DNA from: Pseudomonadales bacterium
Lineage (GTDB): Bacteria; Pseudomonadota; Gammaproteobacteria; Pseudomonadales; Ketobacteraceae
Length of the DNA: 64,000 bases
Assembly (NCBI GenBank): GCA_020062665.1
Contig: JAGUVW010000013.1
Location: 248,001-312,000 of the forward strand
Reading direction: 5' to 3'
Part shown: piece by piece, positions 17,527 through 25,985 of the stretch
Numbering within the stretch: the stretch's first letter is position 1
Layout: every line of letters starts with the position of its first letter
Notes under the pieces: generated by a model
What the model was told of the DNA's origin: nothing
Databases searched by the model: none
Seen by the model: the letters and a program-made list of their open reading frames with translations, nothing else
Program-made: the position numbers and the translations under genes

Positions 17527-19062
17527 TTATTTCTTACGACCGAGGCCGGCCCAGTAGGGATCACGGATCAGTTTGCGACTGAGCTTGCCCACGGGCGTGC
17601 GCGGCAGGGATTCGGTGCGGATCTCCACACGGATAGGCTTCTTGTAAGAACCCAGTTCCTTAGCACACAGGTCAATCAACTCCTGCTCGGTCACCGCTGT
17701 GGGATCACTCACAGTGACGATGGCATACGGTGATTCACCGAAACGTTCGCTCGGCACACCAAATGCAACGACTTCTTTCACTGCCGGGTGCGTGGCCAGT
17801 ACGTTTTCCAGCTCCGTCGGCCAGATGTTGTAGCCGCCGGACAGAATCATGTCGTCTTTGCGATCGCACATGTAGAGGTAGCCGTTTTCATCCAGGTAAC
17901 CAACGTCACCTGTGTGAATGAAACCGCCGATGATGGTCTTCTTGGTGGAGTCTGGGTTTTGCCAGTAGCCTGGCATCTGGCCGTCGACACGGAAGCAGAT
18001 TTCACCTTCGGTGCGGAACGGTACCGGTTCGTGGGTTTCCATATCGCGGATTTCCACTTCGCAGAACGGATGCACCTTGCCCAGGGAACGCAGTGGCTGC
18101 GAGCCCGGCACCTCGGCCACCCATTCCTTCGCCATGGTCACCGACACGGGTACACCTTCGGACTGTCCATACAGCTGGCAGATGGCATCGCCCCACACGT
18201 CGTAGGCGCGGCGCACGTCGGTTTCGGTAATGGGCGCGGCACCGATCAAGATCACTTTCATCGCCGACCAGTCCATCTCCTTCACACCCGGCACTGCCAT
18301 GATGTCGCGCACCATGGTGGGCGCCACAAACACGTAGCCGACTTTTTCCTTCACCATCTGATGGGTCACGGCTTCCGGCTGGTATTTTTCCACCACCAGA
18401 TTCACGCCGCCCATCAGCCAGATGGGCACGAACTGGTAGCCGGATGCATGAGATATCGGCGCGATATGCATGCACACATCACCGGGTGAAACCGGCGGCA
18501 TGGTGAAGAACCAGTTGCGGCCGATATCGAGCCAGGCTTTATGGGTAAATGAAACGCCCTTGGGTTTGCCGGTGGTGCCGCCGGTGTGACGGATCACATA
18601 CAGATCCTGGTCGTTGACCAAAACATTGGGATCAGTAGCCGGGAAGCTGGCCAGCCATTTTTCATAGCCATCGGCCTGTCGCACGATGATGTGCTGCAGG
18701 TCGGCGATTTCATTGTTCATGCCTTCCAGCTGATCGGCATATTTTTCTGCCACCACCACGGCCTTGCACTGGGTCTGTTCCAGCATGGCCATGTGGCTGG
18801 CGCGGGCGTTGCGCGCATACAACGGCACCCGCACGATATTGGCGATGGCGGCGCCGAGGAAAAAGTCCACTGCTTCGAGCGTATTGTCTTCCAGGGAACC
18901 CACGCGATCACCGGGCTTCAGGCCGAGTGACAGCAGCAGGTTCGCCATGCGCAGACCCCGTTCCCAGGCCTGTGCGTAAGTGAGGCGATGTTCGCCGGCG
19001 ATGATGGCCGGGCGATCACGATAAAATGTGGCGGAACGGCGCATCATGTCTCGAATATTCAT
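17527..19062 (-). CDS. AMP-forming acyl-CoA synthetase
   Basis: This 511-residue adenylate-forming enzyme carries the P-loop RHTGGTTGKPKG near residue 165, the A5 motif YGQSEG near residue 310, TGDVGYLDENGY, DRKDDMILSGGYNI, and a C-terminal catalytic Lys in RTPVGKLSRK. It activates a carboxylic acid to its CoA ester. Between the racemase and carboxylase genes it probably activates the methyl-branched acid that feeds this operon, like atuH in acyclic-terpene utilisation (inference). Confidence 0.9.
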   Translation of the reverse strand: MNIRDMMRRSATFYRDRPAIIAGEHRLTYAQAWERGLRMANLLLSLGLKPGDRVGSLEDNTLEAVDFFLGAAIANIVRVPLYARNARASHMAMLEQTQCKAVVVAEKYADQLEGMNNEIADLQHIIVRQADGYEKWLASFPATDPNVLVNDQDLYVIRHTGGTTGKPKGVSFTHKAWLDIGRNWFFTMPPVSPGDVCMHIAPISHASGYQFVPIWLMGGVNLVVEKYQPEAVTHQMVKEKVGYVFVAPTMVRDIMAVPGVKEMDWSAMKVILIGAAPITETDVRRAYDVWGDAICQLYGQSEGVPVSVTMAKEWVAEVPGSQPLRSLGKVHPFCEVEIRDMETHEPVPFRTEGEICFRVDGQMPGYWQNPDSTKKTIIGGFIHTGDVGYLDENGYLYMCDRKDDMILSGGYNIWPTELENVLATHPAVKEVVAFGVPSERFGESPYAIVTVSDPTAVTEQELIDLCAKELGSYKKPIRVEIRTESLPRTPVGKLSRKLIRDPYWAGLGRKK

Positions 19063-19098
19063 ACCGGGCTCCTGTTTGTAGTTGTTATTTGTTTGAAA

Positions 19099-20184
19099 CT
19101 AGATTTCCTTGAACGGCACCCGCCGCAGCGGCGGTTCACCATCCACATAGGCGGGATAAAGCGCCTGATATTGCCCATCACTGCCCTTCACCACCAATTT
19201 GCGCGTGCGCATGTGAGGGGTTTCAACAGCGTCCTGCAACTCCAGCACCTGGTTGAAGCAACAATCCACCTCGCCAAAGCGCTGCTGACATTCCGCCAGC
19301 GTCAGCCCGGCGAAAAACGCGGCCACTTCCTGCTGCAATTCATTTTGCGGCAGTGGGTCATCCATCCGTGCGATCCAATCCGGTCGATCGGCGGCGACGC
19401 AGAATGCCTGCCAGAATTTTGGTTCCACCGCGCCCAGCGCCACATGGAAACCATCACGGGTTTTGTAAGTGCGATACCGGGCAGCGCCACCATTCAGCAA
19501 TGCCTGCGCGCGCGGGATACCGGCACCCGTCAGGCCCAGTTCCGCCAGCGAGAACGTCATCAGCGGCATCACCGAATCCGCCAGCGCCACTTCCACATGA
19601 CAGCCCTGGCCGCTGCGCTCCCGCTCCAGCAACGCCGCCAGTACGGTGCTCATGCCAAACAGCGATGCGGCGCAATCCGCCAGCGGTGGCCAGGGTGCCA
19701 CGGTTTCATCCACTGTGCCCGTGCCGGCCAGCACACCATTCATCGCCAGGTAATTCAGATCGTGGCCCACATCTTTTTTCAGCGGGCTATGTTCGCCGTA
19801 GCCGTTCAGCGAACAGATCACCAGACGGGGAAAGGTCTGGCGCAAGAAGGAAATCGACAACCCCAGCTTGTCGAGCACGCCGGGGCGGAAAGATTCAAAC
19901 AGAATGTCGGCGTCCTGCAGCAGACTCAGCAACGTCTCGCGCTGCTGCGGATTTTTCAGATCCAGACGCACGCCGGTTTTGCCCGCGTTCACCGCATCGA
20001 AATACACCGACGTGCTGTTGCGTCCCACCGGGCCGATGGTGCGCATCTCCTCACCCTGGGGCGGTTCTACCTTGATAATTTCCGCACCCATGTCCGCCAG
20101 CAGGATCGAGGCCAGCGGGCCGGGCAAATGGCGGCTCAGATCCACCACCTTGATGCCCGACAGAAAACCGCTGATCCGACTCAT
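19099..20184 (-). CDS. Alpha-methylacyl-CoA racemase (CaiB/BaiF family III)
   Basis: This 361-residue family-III CoA-transferase fold protein keeps the catalytic residues of Mycobacterium MCR/AMACR: His141 in VGHDLNYLAMNGVL (MCR His126), Asp170 in PPLADCA (Asp156) and Glu254 in GAVEPKFW (Glu241). GHD(L/I)NY separates racemases from CoA transferases. It would interconvert 2R- and 2S-methylacyl-CoA so that a stereospecific dehydrogenase can act, as needed for isoprenoid, pristane-type and sterol side chains. Next to a dehydrogenase and an MCC/GCC-type carboxylase this points to isoprenoid-type chain degradation. It is transcribed downstream of the 20212-21378 dehydrogenase with a 27-nt gap. Confidence 0.88.
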   Translation of the reverse strand: MSRISGFLSGIKVVDLSRHLPGPLASILLADMGAEIIKVEPPQGEEMRTIGPVGRNSTSVYFDAVNAGKTGVRLDLKNPQQRETLLSLLQDADILFESFRPGVLDKLGLSISFLRQTFPRLVICSLNGYGEHSPLKKDVGHDLNYLAMNGVLAGTGTVDETVAPWPPLADCAASLFGMSTVLAALLERERSGQGCHVEVALADSVMPLMTFSLAELGLTGAGIPRAQALLNGGAARYRTYKTRDGFHVALGAVEPKFWQAFCVAADRPDWIARMDDPLPQNELQQEVAAFFAGLTLAECQQRFGEVDCCFNQVLELQDAVETPHMRTRKLVVKGSDGQYQALYPAYVDGEPPLRRVPFKEI

Positions 20185-20211
20185 GACTGCAAGCTCCGGC
20201 GCGTCGCGCCA

Positions 20212-21378
20212 TCAGGTAAAGGTCACATCCAGGCCCAGTTCTTTTGCGATGATCATGGACTGGATCTGGCTGGAGCCATCACCGATGCGGGTGATGCGGG
20301 TGTCGCGCAGATAACGGGACACCGGGCAATCGTTCATGAAGCCCCAGCCACCGTGCACCTGCAGCGCCAGATCCGCCACTTCCGATGACATTTCGCAGCA
20401 GTAATATTTCGCCATCGCCAGTTCCAGAATGCTGGCAGTGCCCTGATCCGCTTTCACCGCCGCCTGACGCGCCAGCAGACGCGAGGTTTCCACTTTCACC
20501 GCCATGTCCGCGATCATTTTCTGGATCAGCTGCAGGCCACCCAGCGTGCGGCCGAACGCCTGACGATCCTTCGCATAGGCAATGGAATGATCCAGGCAGG
20601 CCTGCGACAGACCGAGCGCGCACGCCGACAAAAAGCAGCGCGCGGATTGATAGGTTTTGTGCACGATGTAGCGACCATCGCCTTCCTTGCCCACGATCAT
20701 CTCGTCGCCCACTTCGGCGCCATCGAGGAAAATCGGATGCGTGTCAGAAGAGCGCCAGCCCAGCTTGTCATAGGACTTGCCGATGGTAACGCCCGGTGTG
20801 CCCGCCGGCACCAGGAACAGGGTCATGCTGGTTTTTTCCACGTCCTTGGGACTGGTCACCGCGCACACCAGATTGTAGGACGTGATATCGGCGCCGCTGT
20901 TGGTGATAAAGGCTTTTTCACCGCTGATGGACCAGTTGCCGTTATCAACTTTGTGGGCACGGGTTTTGAAACCTGCCGTCCAGGAACCGGCTTGCGGCTC
21001 GGTGCCGGCGATGGAGCCGATGGCGCGGCCCGCCACGATATCCGGCAGATATTTTTCCTTCTGCATCTTGTTGCCGAAAGTCTGCAGCGTCAGGCCGGTG
21101 GCCACCGCCACCATGGTGGTGAGCGCCAGGGTCTGATCAGCACGGGCCAGCTCTTCGATCGCCAGGGACATATCCAGAATGCCCAGGCCCAAACCGCCAT
21201 GCTCTTCCTTGAAAGGAATCGACGCCAGGCCGATTTCCTTGTTCATCTTCACATACAGTTCCGACGGAAACTCGGCCCGTTGATCCAGCTCATACGCAAT
21301 GGGCGCCACTTCAGCCTGTGCCCATTCACGCACAGTGCTCACCAGATTTTTCTGATCTTGGGTCAGTTCAAAACTCAT
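20212..21378 (-). CDS. Acyl-CoA dehydrogenase, first gene of the racemase/carboxylase operon
   Basis: This 388-residue dehydrogenase starts MSFELTQDQKNLV. It carries GTEPQAGSWTAGFKT, WSISGEKAFITNSG and LQVHGGWGFMNDCPV. At the C-terminal base position, where medium-chain enzymes have YEGTSQIQ, it reads GDGSSQIQ with Asp in place of Glu, and the helix that holds HER in other types reads SARCFLSAC. Asp may serve as base, or the enzyme may act on an unusual substrate. It heads the minus-strand operon. A C-rich regulatory element lies about 210 bp upstream. Confidence 0.85.
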   Translation of the reverse strand: MSFELTQDQKNLVSTVREWAQAEVAPIAYELDQRAEFPSELYVKMNKEIGLASIPFKEEHGGLGLGILDMSLAIEELARADQTLALTTMVAVATGLTLQTFGNKMQKEKYLPDIVAGRAIGSIAGTEPQAGSWTAGFKTRAHKVDNGNWSISGEKAFITNSGADITSYNLVCAVTSPKDVEKTSMTLFLVPAGTPGVTIGKSYDKLGWRSSDTHPIFLDGAEVGDEMIVGKEGDGRYIVHKTYQSARCFLSACALGLSQACLDHSIAYAKDRQAFGRTLGGLQLIQKMIADMAVKVETSRLLARQAAVKADQGTASILELAMAKYYCCEMSSEVADLALQVHGGWGFMNDCPVSRYLRDTRITRIGDGSSQIQSMIIAKELGLDVTFT

Positions 21379-21585
21379 AACCGGTCTCTGTCGTTGGAAT
21401 TTTTATTACCGCGCCCGGGCGGGAAAAAGACTGGCGGCACAAGTCCGCCAGGACCGAACGTAACGCGACAAGAAAGCAAACCGGAATCTAACAACTCAAC
21501 CGCCATGGCTTCAGGTCATTTCGGGAGAATCGCTGCGCCGAACAGGCAATGCCCCGGCGCCCGGCCTGCTGGGTTCATTATGGAA

Positions 21586-21623
21586 AGGGGGGATGGGGGG
21601 GACCATCGTCCAAGTGGACTAGG
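21586..21623 (-). promoter_or_regulatory. GTCC-N4-GGAC palindrome with C-rich tract, copy 1
   Basis: In the 363-bp gap between the minus-strand operon and the HAD gene, the minus strand reads CCTAGTCCACTTGGACGATGG and then a C-rich tract including CCCCCCATCCCC. The same combination and order occurs on the plus strand at 30592, ahead of an AraC-type gene. The palindrome is GTCC-N4-GGAC at 21608-21619. It probably drives the 21378 operon. Nothing else was recognised in this gap. Confidence 0.5.
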
Positions 21624-21741
21624 GCTGCCCCGCGAAATCCCCGCCACTTCCCGCCAAATGCCAATGCGGGCAATCAGATAGGCCAGGGCCGGAACCTCGG
21701 TTAGACTGTTCCTAATCGACACAGTCCAACCGGGGCTCTCC

Positions 21742-23463
21742 ATGCGCGACAATCTCCCCCTGCTCCCCACCCCCAAAACCATCCTGTTCGACTGGCACGG
21801 CACCCTGGTGGACACCCAGGACGCCATGCTCGCCGCCATGCAGGACATGCTGGAGCAGATGGAAGAACTCGGCCTGGTGGATCGTCTGCTGCCGGAAGAC
21901 CAGTGCAAGAGCGCCGACGACGTGAAACTGGTGCGCTACATCCGCATCTTCCGCCGCCTGCATCCGAAGATCCTGGTGGAACGTCGCGTCAGCCGCACGG
22001 AAATCTTCAACGCGATTTTCGGCAACGACACCGACGCCAAGGATCTGGCCCATCGCGCCTACAACAAGTGCTACCGCAGTTTTTACGGCAAGGTGAAACC
22101 CTTCCAGGACGGCATTCGCGAATATCTGGCGGCGCTGAAACGCCTGGAAATCAAGGTCGGTATCGCCACCAATCGCAGCCGCGAGTTTCTGCTGCACGAA
22201 CTGCGCACGGTAGATGATGGTTCCTGGCCGCGCCTGATCGACTTCACCACCTGCGCCGACGACATCACGCAATACAAACCCGATCCACAGATCATCCGCT
22301 ACGCCCTGGCCCAGATCGACACCTATCCGCGCCCGGAAACCTGGTACATCGGCGACGGCCATCTGGACATGGTCACCGCAAAAAATGCTGGCGTCACCGC
22401 GATTTTCTATAACGGCGGCTGCTGGGATGAAAACGAGTTGCGGGAATCCTTCGCCCGCGAACCGGAACATGCGCCAGACGCCATCATCAACAGCTTCGAC
22501 GAGTTGATGGATCTGCTGCAGATCAGTCAGCAGCACGATCCGCTGGCCTTCGCCAAAATCGTGGAAAAGGCGCGACCACCGTACTTTCCGCCGCCCGCGC
22601 CGCCAGCACCCCGTATCGAACCGGACTGGCATCCATCCGTGGCAAAACTCACGGCGCCACGGGTGATTCTGTTCGACTGGCACGCCACGCTGGTGGATAC
22701 ACTGGACGCCATGTATCACGCGGTGGATGACATGCTGCCGGAACTGAAGGAGATCGGCCTGCTCGACCGCATGGTGAAGCCTGGCACCAGCAAGTCGCCG
22801 GAGGATGCGCGCCTGGTGGAGTACGTGCAGGATCACGCGCAACTGCATCCCAGGATCAAGGCGGACAGAAAGATCTCCCGCACCGATATTTTCGAGGTGC
22901 TGTTCGGCGAGGATCAGGATGCCAAGCAGCAGGCGCACCAGATTTTCAACGCCCACTATCGCAATCATTACGGCACCGTGCTGCCGTTCGAACCCCGCGT
23001 GCGTCAGGTGCTGGTCAGCCTGCATGTACTGGGTTTCAAGCTCGGTGTGATCACCAACCGCGATCGCGAATTCTTCGAGCATGAAGTGAAAGCAGTGGAA
23101 AACGGCAGCTGGGCGGATCTGTTCAACGTGATGATCTGCGGCGACGATACCGAACTGCGCAAGCCGCACCCGGATCAGCTGCTGCTGGCGGCGGAAAGGC
23201 TCGGTTACTCCCCTGGCACGAACGTATGGTACGTGGGCGACAGCACCACCGATGTCATTGCGTCGAAGCTGGCCGGCATCACCAGCGTGTTTTTCAACGG
23301 CGCCCAGTGGGATCAGCCCTGGCTCAACAAAATTTTCCCCGGCAACGACAAATACCCGCACAAACCTGACGTGGTGGTGAATGATTTTTCCGAGTTCTGG
23401 GCGCTGGTGCTGGCGTGTGTGAACCGGGGCTATAGCGAGAGCGTGTTGTCGGGAGTGGAGTGA
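21742..23463 (+). CDS. Tandem-duplicated HAD-superfamily protein with DWH motif I
   Basis: The 573-residue protein contains two full HAD domains (about 10-260 and 305-560) joined by a proline-rich linker (residues 278-294). Each has all four HAD motifs: nucleophile Asp17/Asp312, Thr143/Thr438 in (A/I)TNR, Lys179/Lys474 in KPDP/KPHP, and acidic pairs Asp205-Asp209 and Asp500-Asp504 in GDGHLD/GDSTTD. Motif I reads DWHGT and DWHAT, so the usual second Asp of DxD is His in both halves. This is atypical for phosphatases, where that Asp is the general acid/base. Phosphonatases carry Ala there. The gene stands alone, convergent with an AraC-type regulator. Substrate unknown. Confidence 0.8.
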   Translation: MRDNLPLLPTPKTILFDWHGTLVDTQDAMLAAMQDMLEQMEELGLVDRLLPEDQCKSADDVKLVRYIRIFRRLHPKILVERRVSRTEIFNAIFGNDTDAKDLAHRAYNKCYRSFYGKVKPFQDGIREYLAALKRLEIKVGIATNRSREFLLHELRTVDDGSWPRLIDFTTCADDITQYKPDPQIIRYALAQIDTYPRPETWYIGDGHLDMVTAKNAGVTAIFYNGGCWDENELRESFAREPEHAPDAIINSFDELMDLLQISQQHDPLAFAKIVEKARPPYFPPPAPPAPRIEPDWHPSVAKLTAPRVILFDWHATLVDTLDAMYHAVDDMLPELKEIGLLDRMVKPGTSKSPEDARLVEYVQDHAQLHPRIKADRKISRTDIFEVLFGEDQDAKQQAHQIFNAHYRNHYGTVLPFEPRVRQVLVSLHVLGFKLGVITNRDREFFEHEVKAVENGSWADLFNVMICGDDTELRKPHPDQLLLAAERLGYSPGTNVWYVGDSTTDVIASKLAGITSVFFNGAQWDQPWLNKIFPGNDKYPHKPDVVVNDFSEFWALVLACVNRGYSESVLSGVE

Positions 23464-23578
23464 GGGGGCCTACAACGCCGCCTTCACTCCTGCAGGAACC
23501 GCCACTGTTGTAGTGTTCCGGCGCACGAGAAAACCACAACAAGAAATTCCCGACCTCGCCACACCACAAAACCCGCAA

Positions 23579-24613
23579 TCACGACGCGTCCCGCATCATC
23601 CGATACTGGCTCGGCGTCTGCCCCGTCCACTGGCGGAAGGCGCGGGTGAAATTGGCCGGGTCCTGATAGCCCAGCAGCGTGGCGATCTGCTGGATTTCCA
23701 GGCCGCCTTCATCCAGCAGCTGCACGGCGTCGCGGCGCTTGGCTTCCTCCAGCAGGAATTTGTAATTGGTGCCTTCTTCCTCCAGCCGCCGCCGCAGGGT
23801 GCGCGGTGTCATGTGCAACTGGGAACTGATGTTTTCCAGCGTAGGATAGCCGTCCTTGCCATACACGATTTCCCGCTGCACCTTTTCCCGGATCCACAGG
23901 CCGGCCTCGCCCAGCAGAGCCTCTTCCCGCTCGCACTGCTGCAGGGCGAATTTCAGGCCGATGGGATTGTGCATGGGCAGCTTGCGCTGCAGCAGTTCGG
24001 CGCTGAAGCGGAACTGGGTGGCGGGCATGTTGTAGCGCACGCGGCCCAGGCCCGCATCGAGTTTTGCGGCGTAATCCGGGCGCGGCGCGCTGAACCAGAT
24101 TTCCAGTTCGTCGGGCCGGGTGTCGGTGAGCAGTTGCAGGCCACGGTAAAAACTGGCGACAGCGGATTCATACACCAGGTGATAGAGCGGTTCGGGGAAC
24201 GGCATCAGCAGGGTCAGTTCCACCACGCAGACAGGGCCGCCCAGCTGGACTTTGGCAGCCAGACCCCGGCCCAGCAGATGCCAGTAGCGTTCGCATAGCT
24301 GCACCACGTCGGCAATGGTTTCGCTGCACAGCAGGGCATAGCCCAGGTTGCCGAACGCGGTGGGGGGCAGGCGCAGGCCCACCTCCATGCCGATGGCGTC
24401 ATCCCCCACGGCCTCCACCACCGCATCCACCAGCAGCTTCATCTGGGGGAAGGTGAGTTCGTTGCGGGCATCTGTGGTGAAGTCTTCCGCCAGCTGGGCC
24501 CGGCGCAGGATGGCGGCCACATCCGCGCCCCGTTCCCTGGCGATGGCCAGGTAGGTGTGGGGAAAGCGGGCCGGCGTTGTCTGCTGCCACCATTCCGTCT
24601 TGCGCTTGCTCAC
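23579..24613 (-). CDS. AraC-family regulator, OruR/VirS-like
   Basis: The 344-residue protein has an N-terminal ~190-residue arabinose-binding-like domain of the OruR/VirS/ArgR subgroup and a C-terminal double helix-turn-helix with TLENISSQLHMTPRTLRRRL and EIQQIATLLGYQDPANFTRAF. It is divergent from an SDR gene, and a TGACAAG-N5-TGTCC element lies between them. The same element recurs before every other transcription unit of the 24997-30557 block, so this regulator is the natural candidate to bind it. The arrangement resembles VirS next to the mymA operon of Mycobacterium tuberculosis. Confidence 0.85.
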   Translation of the reverse strand: MSKRKTEWWQQTTPARFPHTYLAIARERGADVAAILRRAQLAEDFTTDARNELTFPQMKLLVDAVVEAVGDDAIGMEVGLRLPPTAFGNLGYALLCSETIADVVQLCERYWHLLGRGLAAKVQLGGPVCVVELTLLMPFPEPLYHLVYESAVASFYRGLQLLTDTRPDELEIWFSAPRPDYAAKLDAGLGRVRYNMPATQFRFSAELLQRKLPMHNPIGLKFALQQCEREEALLGEAGLWIREKVQREIVYGKDGYPTLENISSQLHMTPRTLRRRLEEEGTNYKFLLEEAKRRDAVQLLDEGGLEIQQIATLLGYQDPANFTRAFRQWTGQTPSQYRMMRDAS

Positions 24614-24704
24614 AGGCGTTAACCCCGCTGGGTGTGGTCATGAGGCTGTTTTCAGCCAGTCCGGCCATATTAAACAGCTTGTCTCCCGATACAGTGGCCT
24701 TTGA

Positions 24705-24723
24705 TGACAAGTAATCTGTCCGA
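24705..24723 (+). promoter_or_regulatory. Putative AraC/VirS-type binding site, copy 1
   Basis: TGACAAGTAATCTGTCCGA lies between the divergent regulator and SDR genes. It is a near-identical copy of the elements at 25892, 28859 and 28907. Confidence 0.65.
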
Positions 24724-24855
24724 ATGGAGTCTCATCACAATCAGGCCGGCCAGTGATAATGGGTTGCTTCGTGTTCAGGTGGAATTCGGGCTTTTCTGTG
24801 ACATCGAGAGTGGCCACAGGGGCAGACCCACCATCGTAGTTTTACCAAGCACCGG

Positions 24856-24941
24856 CCTCATACACTGGCGGAACAACCCCAAGCCGTTCCGCCGGTGAGG
24901 CTGTTTTCGGCCGCTGCGGACTCCCCGTCGCGGCCTTTTTT
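24856..24941 (+). terminator. Structured leader with hairpin and intrinsic terminator ahead of the SDR gene
   Basis: An extended hairpin (GCCTCA / TGAGGC outside, GGCGGAAC / GTTCCGCC inside; 24856-24902) is followed by a terminator-like stem (GGCCGC 24909 / GCGGCC 24930) with a T-run at 24936-24941. It lies 55 bp before the SDR start, inside a leader of about 270 bases that begins at the putative activator site. It could be an attenuator or the 3' end of a small RNA. The rest of the gap 24614-24996 shows no gene. Confidence 0.6.
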
Positions 24942-24996
24942 ATTGAAAATGGGCACTCATCGGATCAACCGCGCTCGCGCACAGGAGGAACGCAAC

Positions 24997-25848
24997 ATGG
25001 CAGACGTGAAAACCGACGTGAAAACCATTGTCATCACCGGGGGCAACGCCGGCATCGGCCTGGCCACTGCCAAACAGATTGCCCGGCAGGGGCAGCGGGT
25101 GATTCTGGCCTGCCGCGATCAGGCCAAGGCGGAACGAGCTGTGCAGGCGATCCGGCAAGAAGTGCCCGGCGCGGATGTGCGTTTCTATCCGCTGGATCTG
25201 GCGTCGTTCGACAGCATCCGCCGGTTTGCCGCGCAGGTGCAGCAGGACTTTCCCAGCCTCGATGCGCTGATCACCAACGCCGGTGCCTATCCCACCCGCC
25301 AGCAGTTCACCCAAGAAGGTTTCGAGTTACAGTTCGGCGTGAATTACCTGGGCCACTTTCTGCTGACCCACCTGCTGTTGCCGGCGCTGCAAAAAGCGGG
25401 TGAAGCGCGCATCGTGCATCTGTCGTCGATCATGCACAACCTGGGGCGGATTGATTTCAACAGCTTCAAGGGGCGCAAGCGCTATTCCGGCACGGCCGCC
25501 TATGCGCAGTCGAAACTGGCGAATCTGTTGTTCAGCAATGAACTGGCGCGGCGCTTGCCGGCGGGCATCACCAGCAATGCGATGCATCCCGGCGGCGTGG
25601 ATTCCGAGATCTACCGCGATCTGCCAGCGTGGCTGTATCGGATTTTTCTGAAGCCGTTTCTGATCACCGCTGATCGGGCTGCCACATTGATTGCCGACAT
25701 GGCTCTGGGGCAGAACTGGCGTGGCAAGACAGGTCAATTCAAATCGGCGCACGGGCCACTGCCGGTGTCGCGCCATAGCCGCAATCTGGAATTGAGCCGC
25801 CGGCTGTATCAGGAAAGCTGTGCGCTGTGTGGTGTGAGCCCTCTGTAA
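24997..25848 (+). CDS. SDR oxidoreductase (retinol dehydrogenase-like)
   Basis: ATG 24997 with AGGAGGA eight bases upstream is the evident start, giving 283 residues; an open frame extends upstream without a site. The protein has ITGGNAGIG at the N-terminus, NAGAYP near residue 90, and YAQSKLAN as active site, the pattern of the WWOX/retinol-dehydrogenase-like SDR branch acting on lipophilic alcohols. It is the first gene of the mymA-like block. The hydrolase-fold diiron protein follows 137 bp downstream under its own putative activator site. Confidence 0.85.
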   Translation: MADVKTDVKTIVITGGNAGIGLATAKQIARQGQRVILACRDQAKAERAVQAIRQEVPGADVRFYPLDLASFDSIRRFAAQVQQDFPSLDALITNAGAYPTRQQFTQEGFELQFGVNYLGHFLLTHLLLPALQKAGEARIVHLSSIMHNLGRIDFNSFKGRKRYSGTAAYAQSKLANLLFSNELARRLPAGITSNAMHPGGVDSEIYRDLPAWLYRIFLKPFLITADRAATLIADMALGQNWRGKTGQFKSAHGPLPVSRHSRNLELSRRLYQESCALCGVSPL

Positions 25849-25866
25849 TCGCACGCATACGATGTC

Positions 25867-25890
25867 CGGTGTCCGCCGCGACGGACACCG
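25867..25890 (+). repeat. 9-bp stem-loop after the SDR gene
   Basis: CGGTGTCCG and CGGACACCG pair around a 6-nt loop, 19 bp after the stop. It has no T-run; it may end the SDR transcript or be a protein-binding dyad, since TGTCC resembles half of the neighbouring activator site. Confidence 0.45.
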
Positions 25891-25891
25891 A

Positions 25892-25910
25892 TGACAAGCA
25901 GAATGTCCGA
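25892..25910 (+). promoter_or_regulatory. Putative AraC/VirS-type binding site, copy 2
   Basis: TGACAAGCAGAATGTCCGA lies 75 bp upstream of the diiron-type gene. A further dyad AATACC-N6-GGTATT follows at 25950-25967, closer to the start codon. Confidence 0.6.
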
Positions 25911-25985
25911 ACGGCCCCTGACGCTGGTTTTCCGCAGCTGCCAGTATGAAATACCGATCATGGTATTCACTGCGAGGAAACAAAC

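Noticed and set aside
21466-21480. GACAAGAAAGC at 21469 and TGACAAGAAAGC at 30698 as further AraC/VirS-type sites
   Set aside because: They match only the first half; the TGTCC half is missing, so I did not count them.
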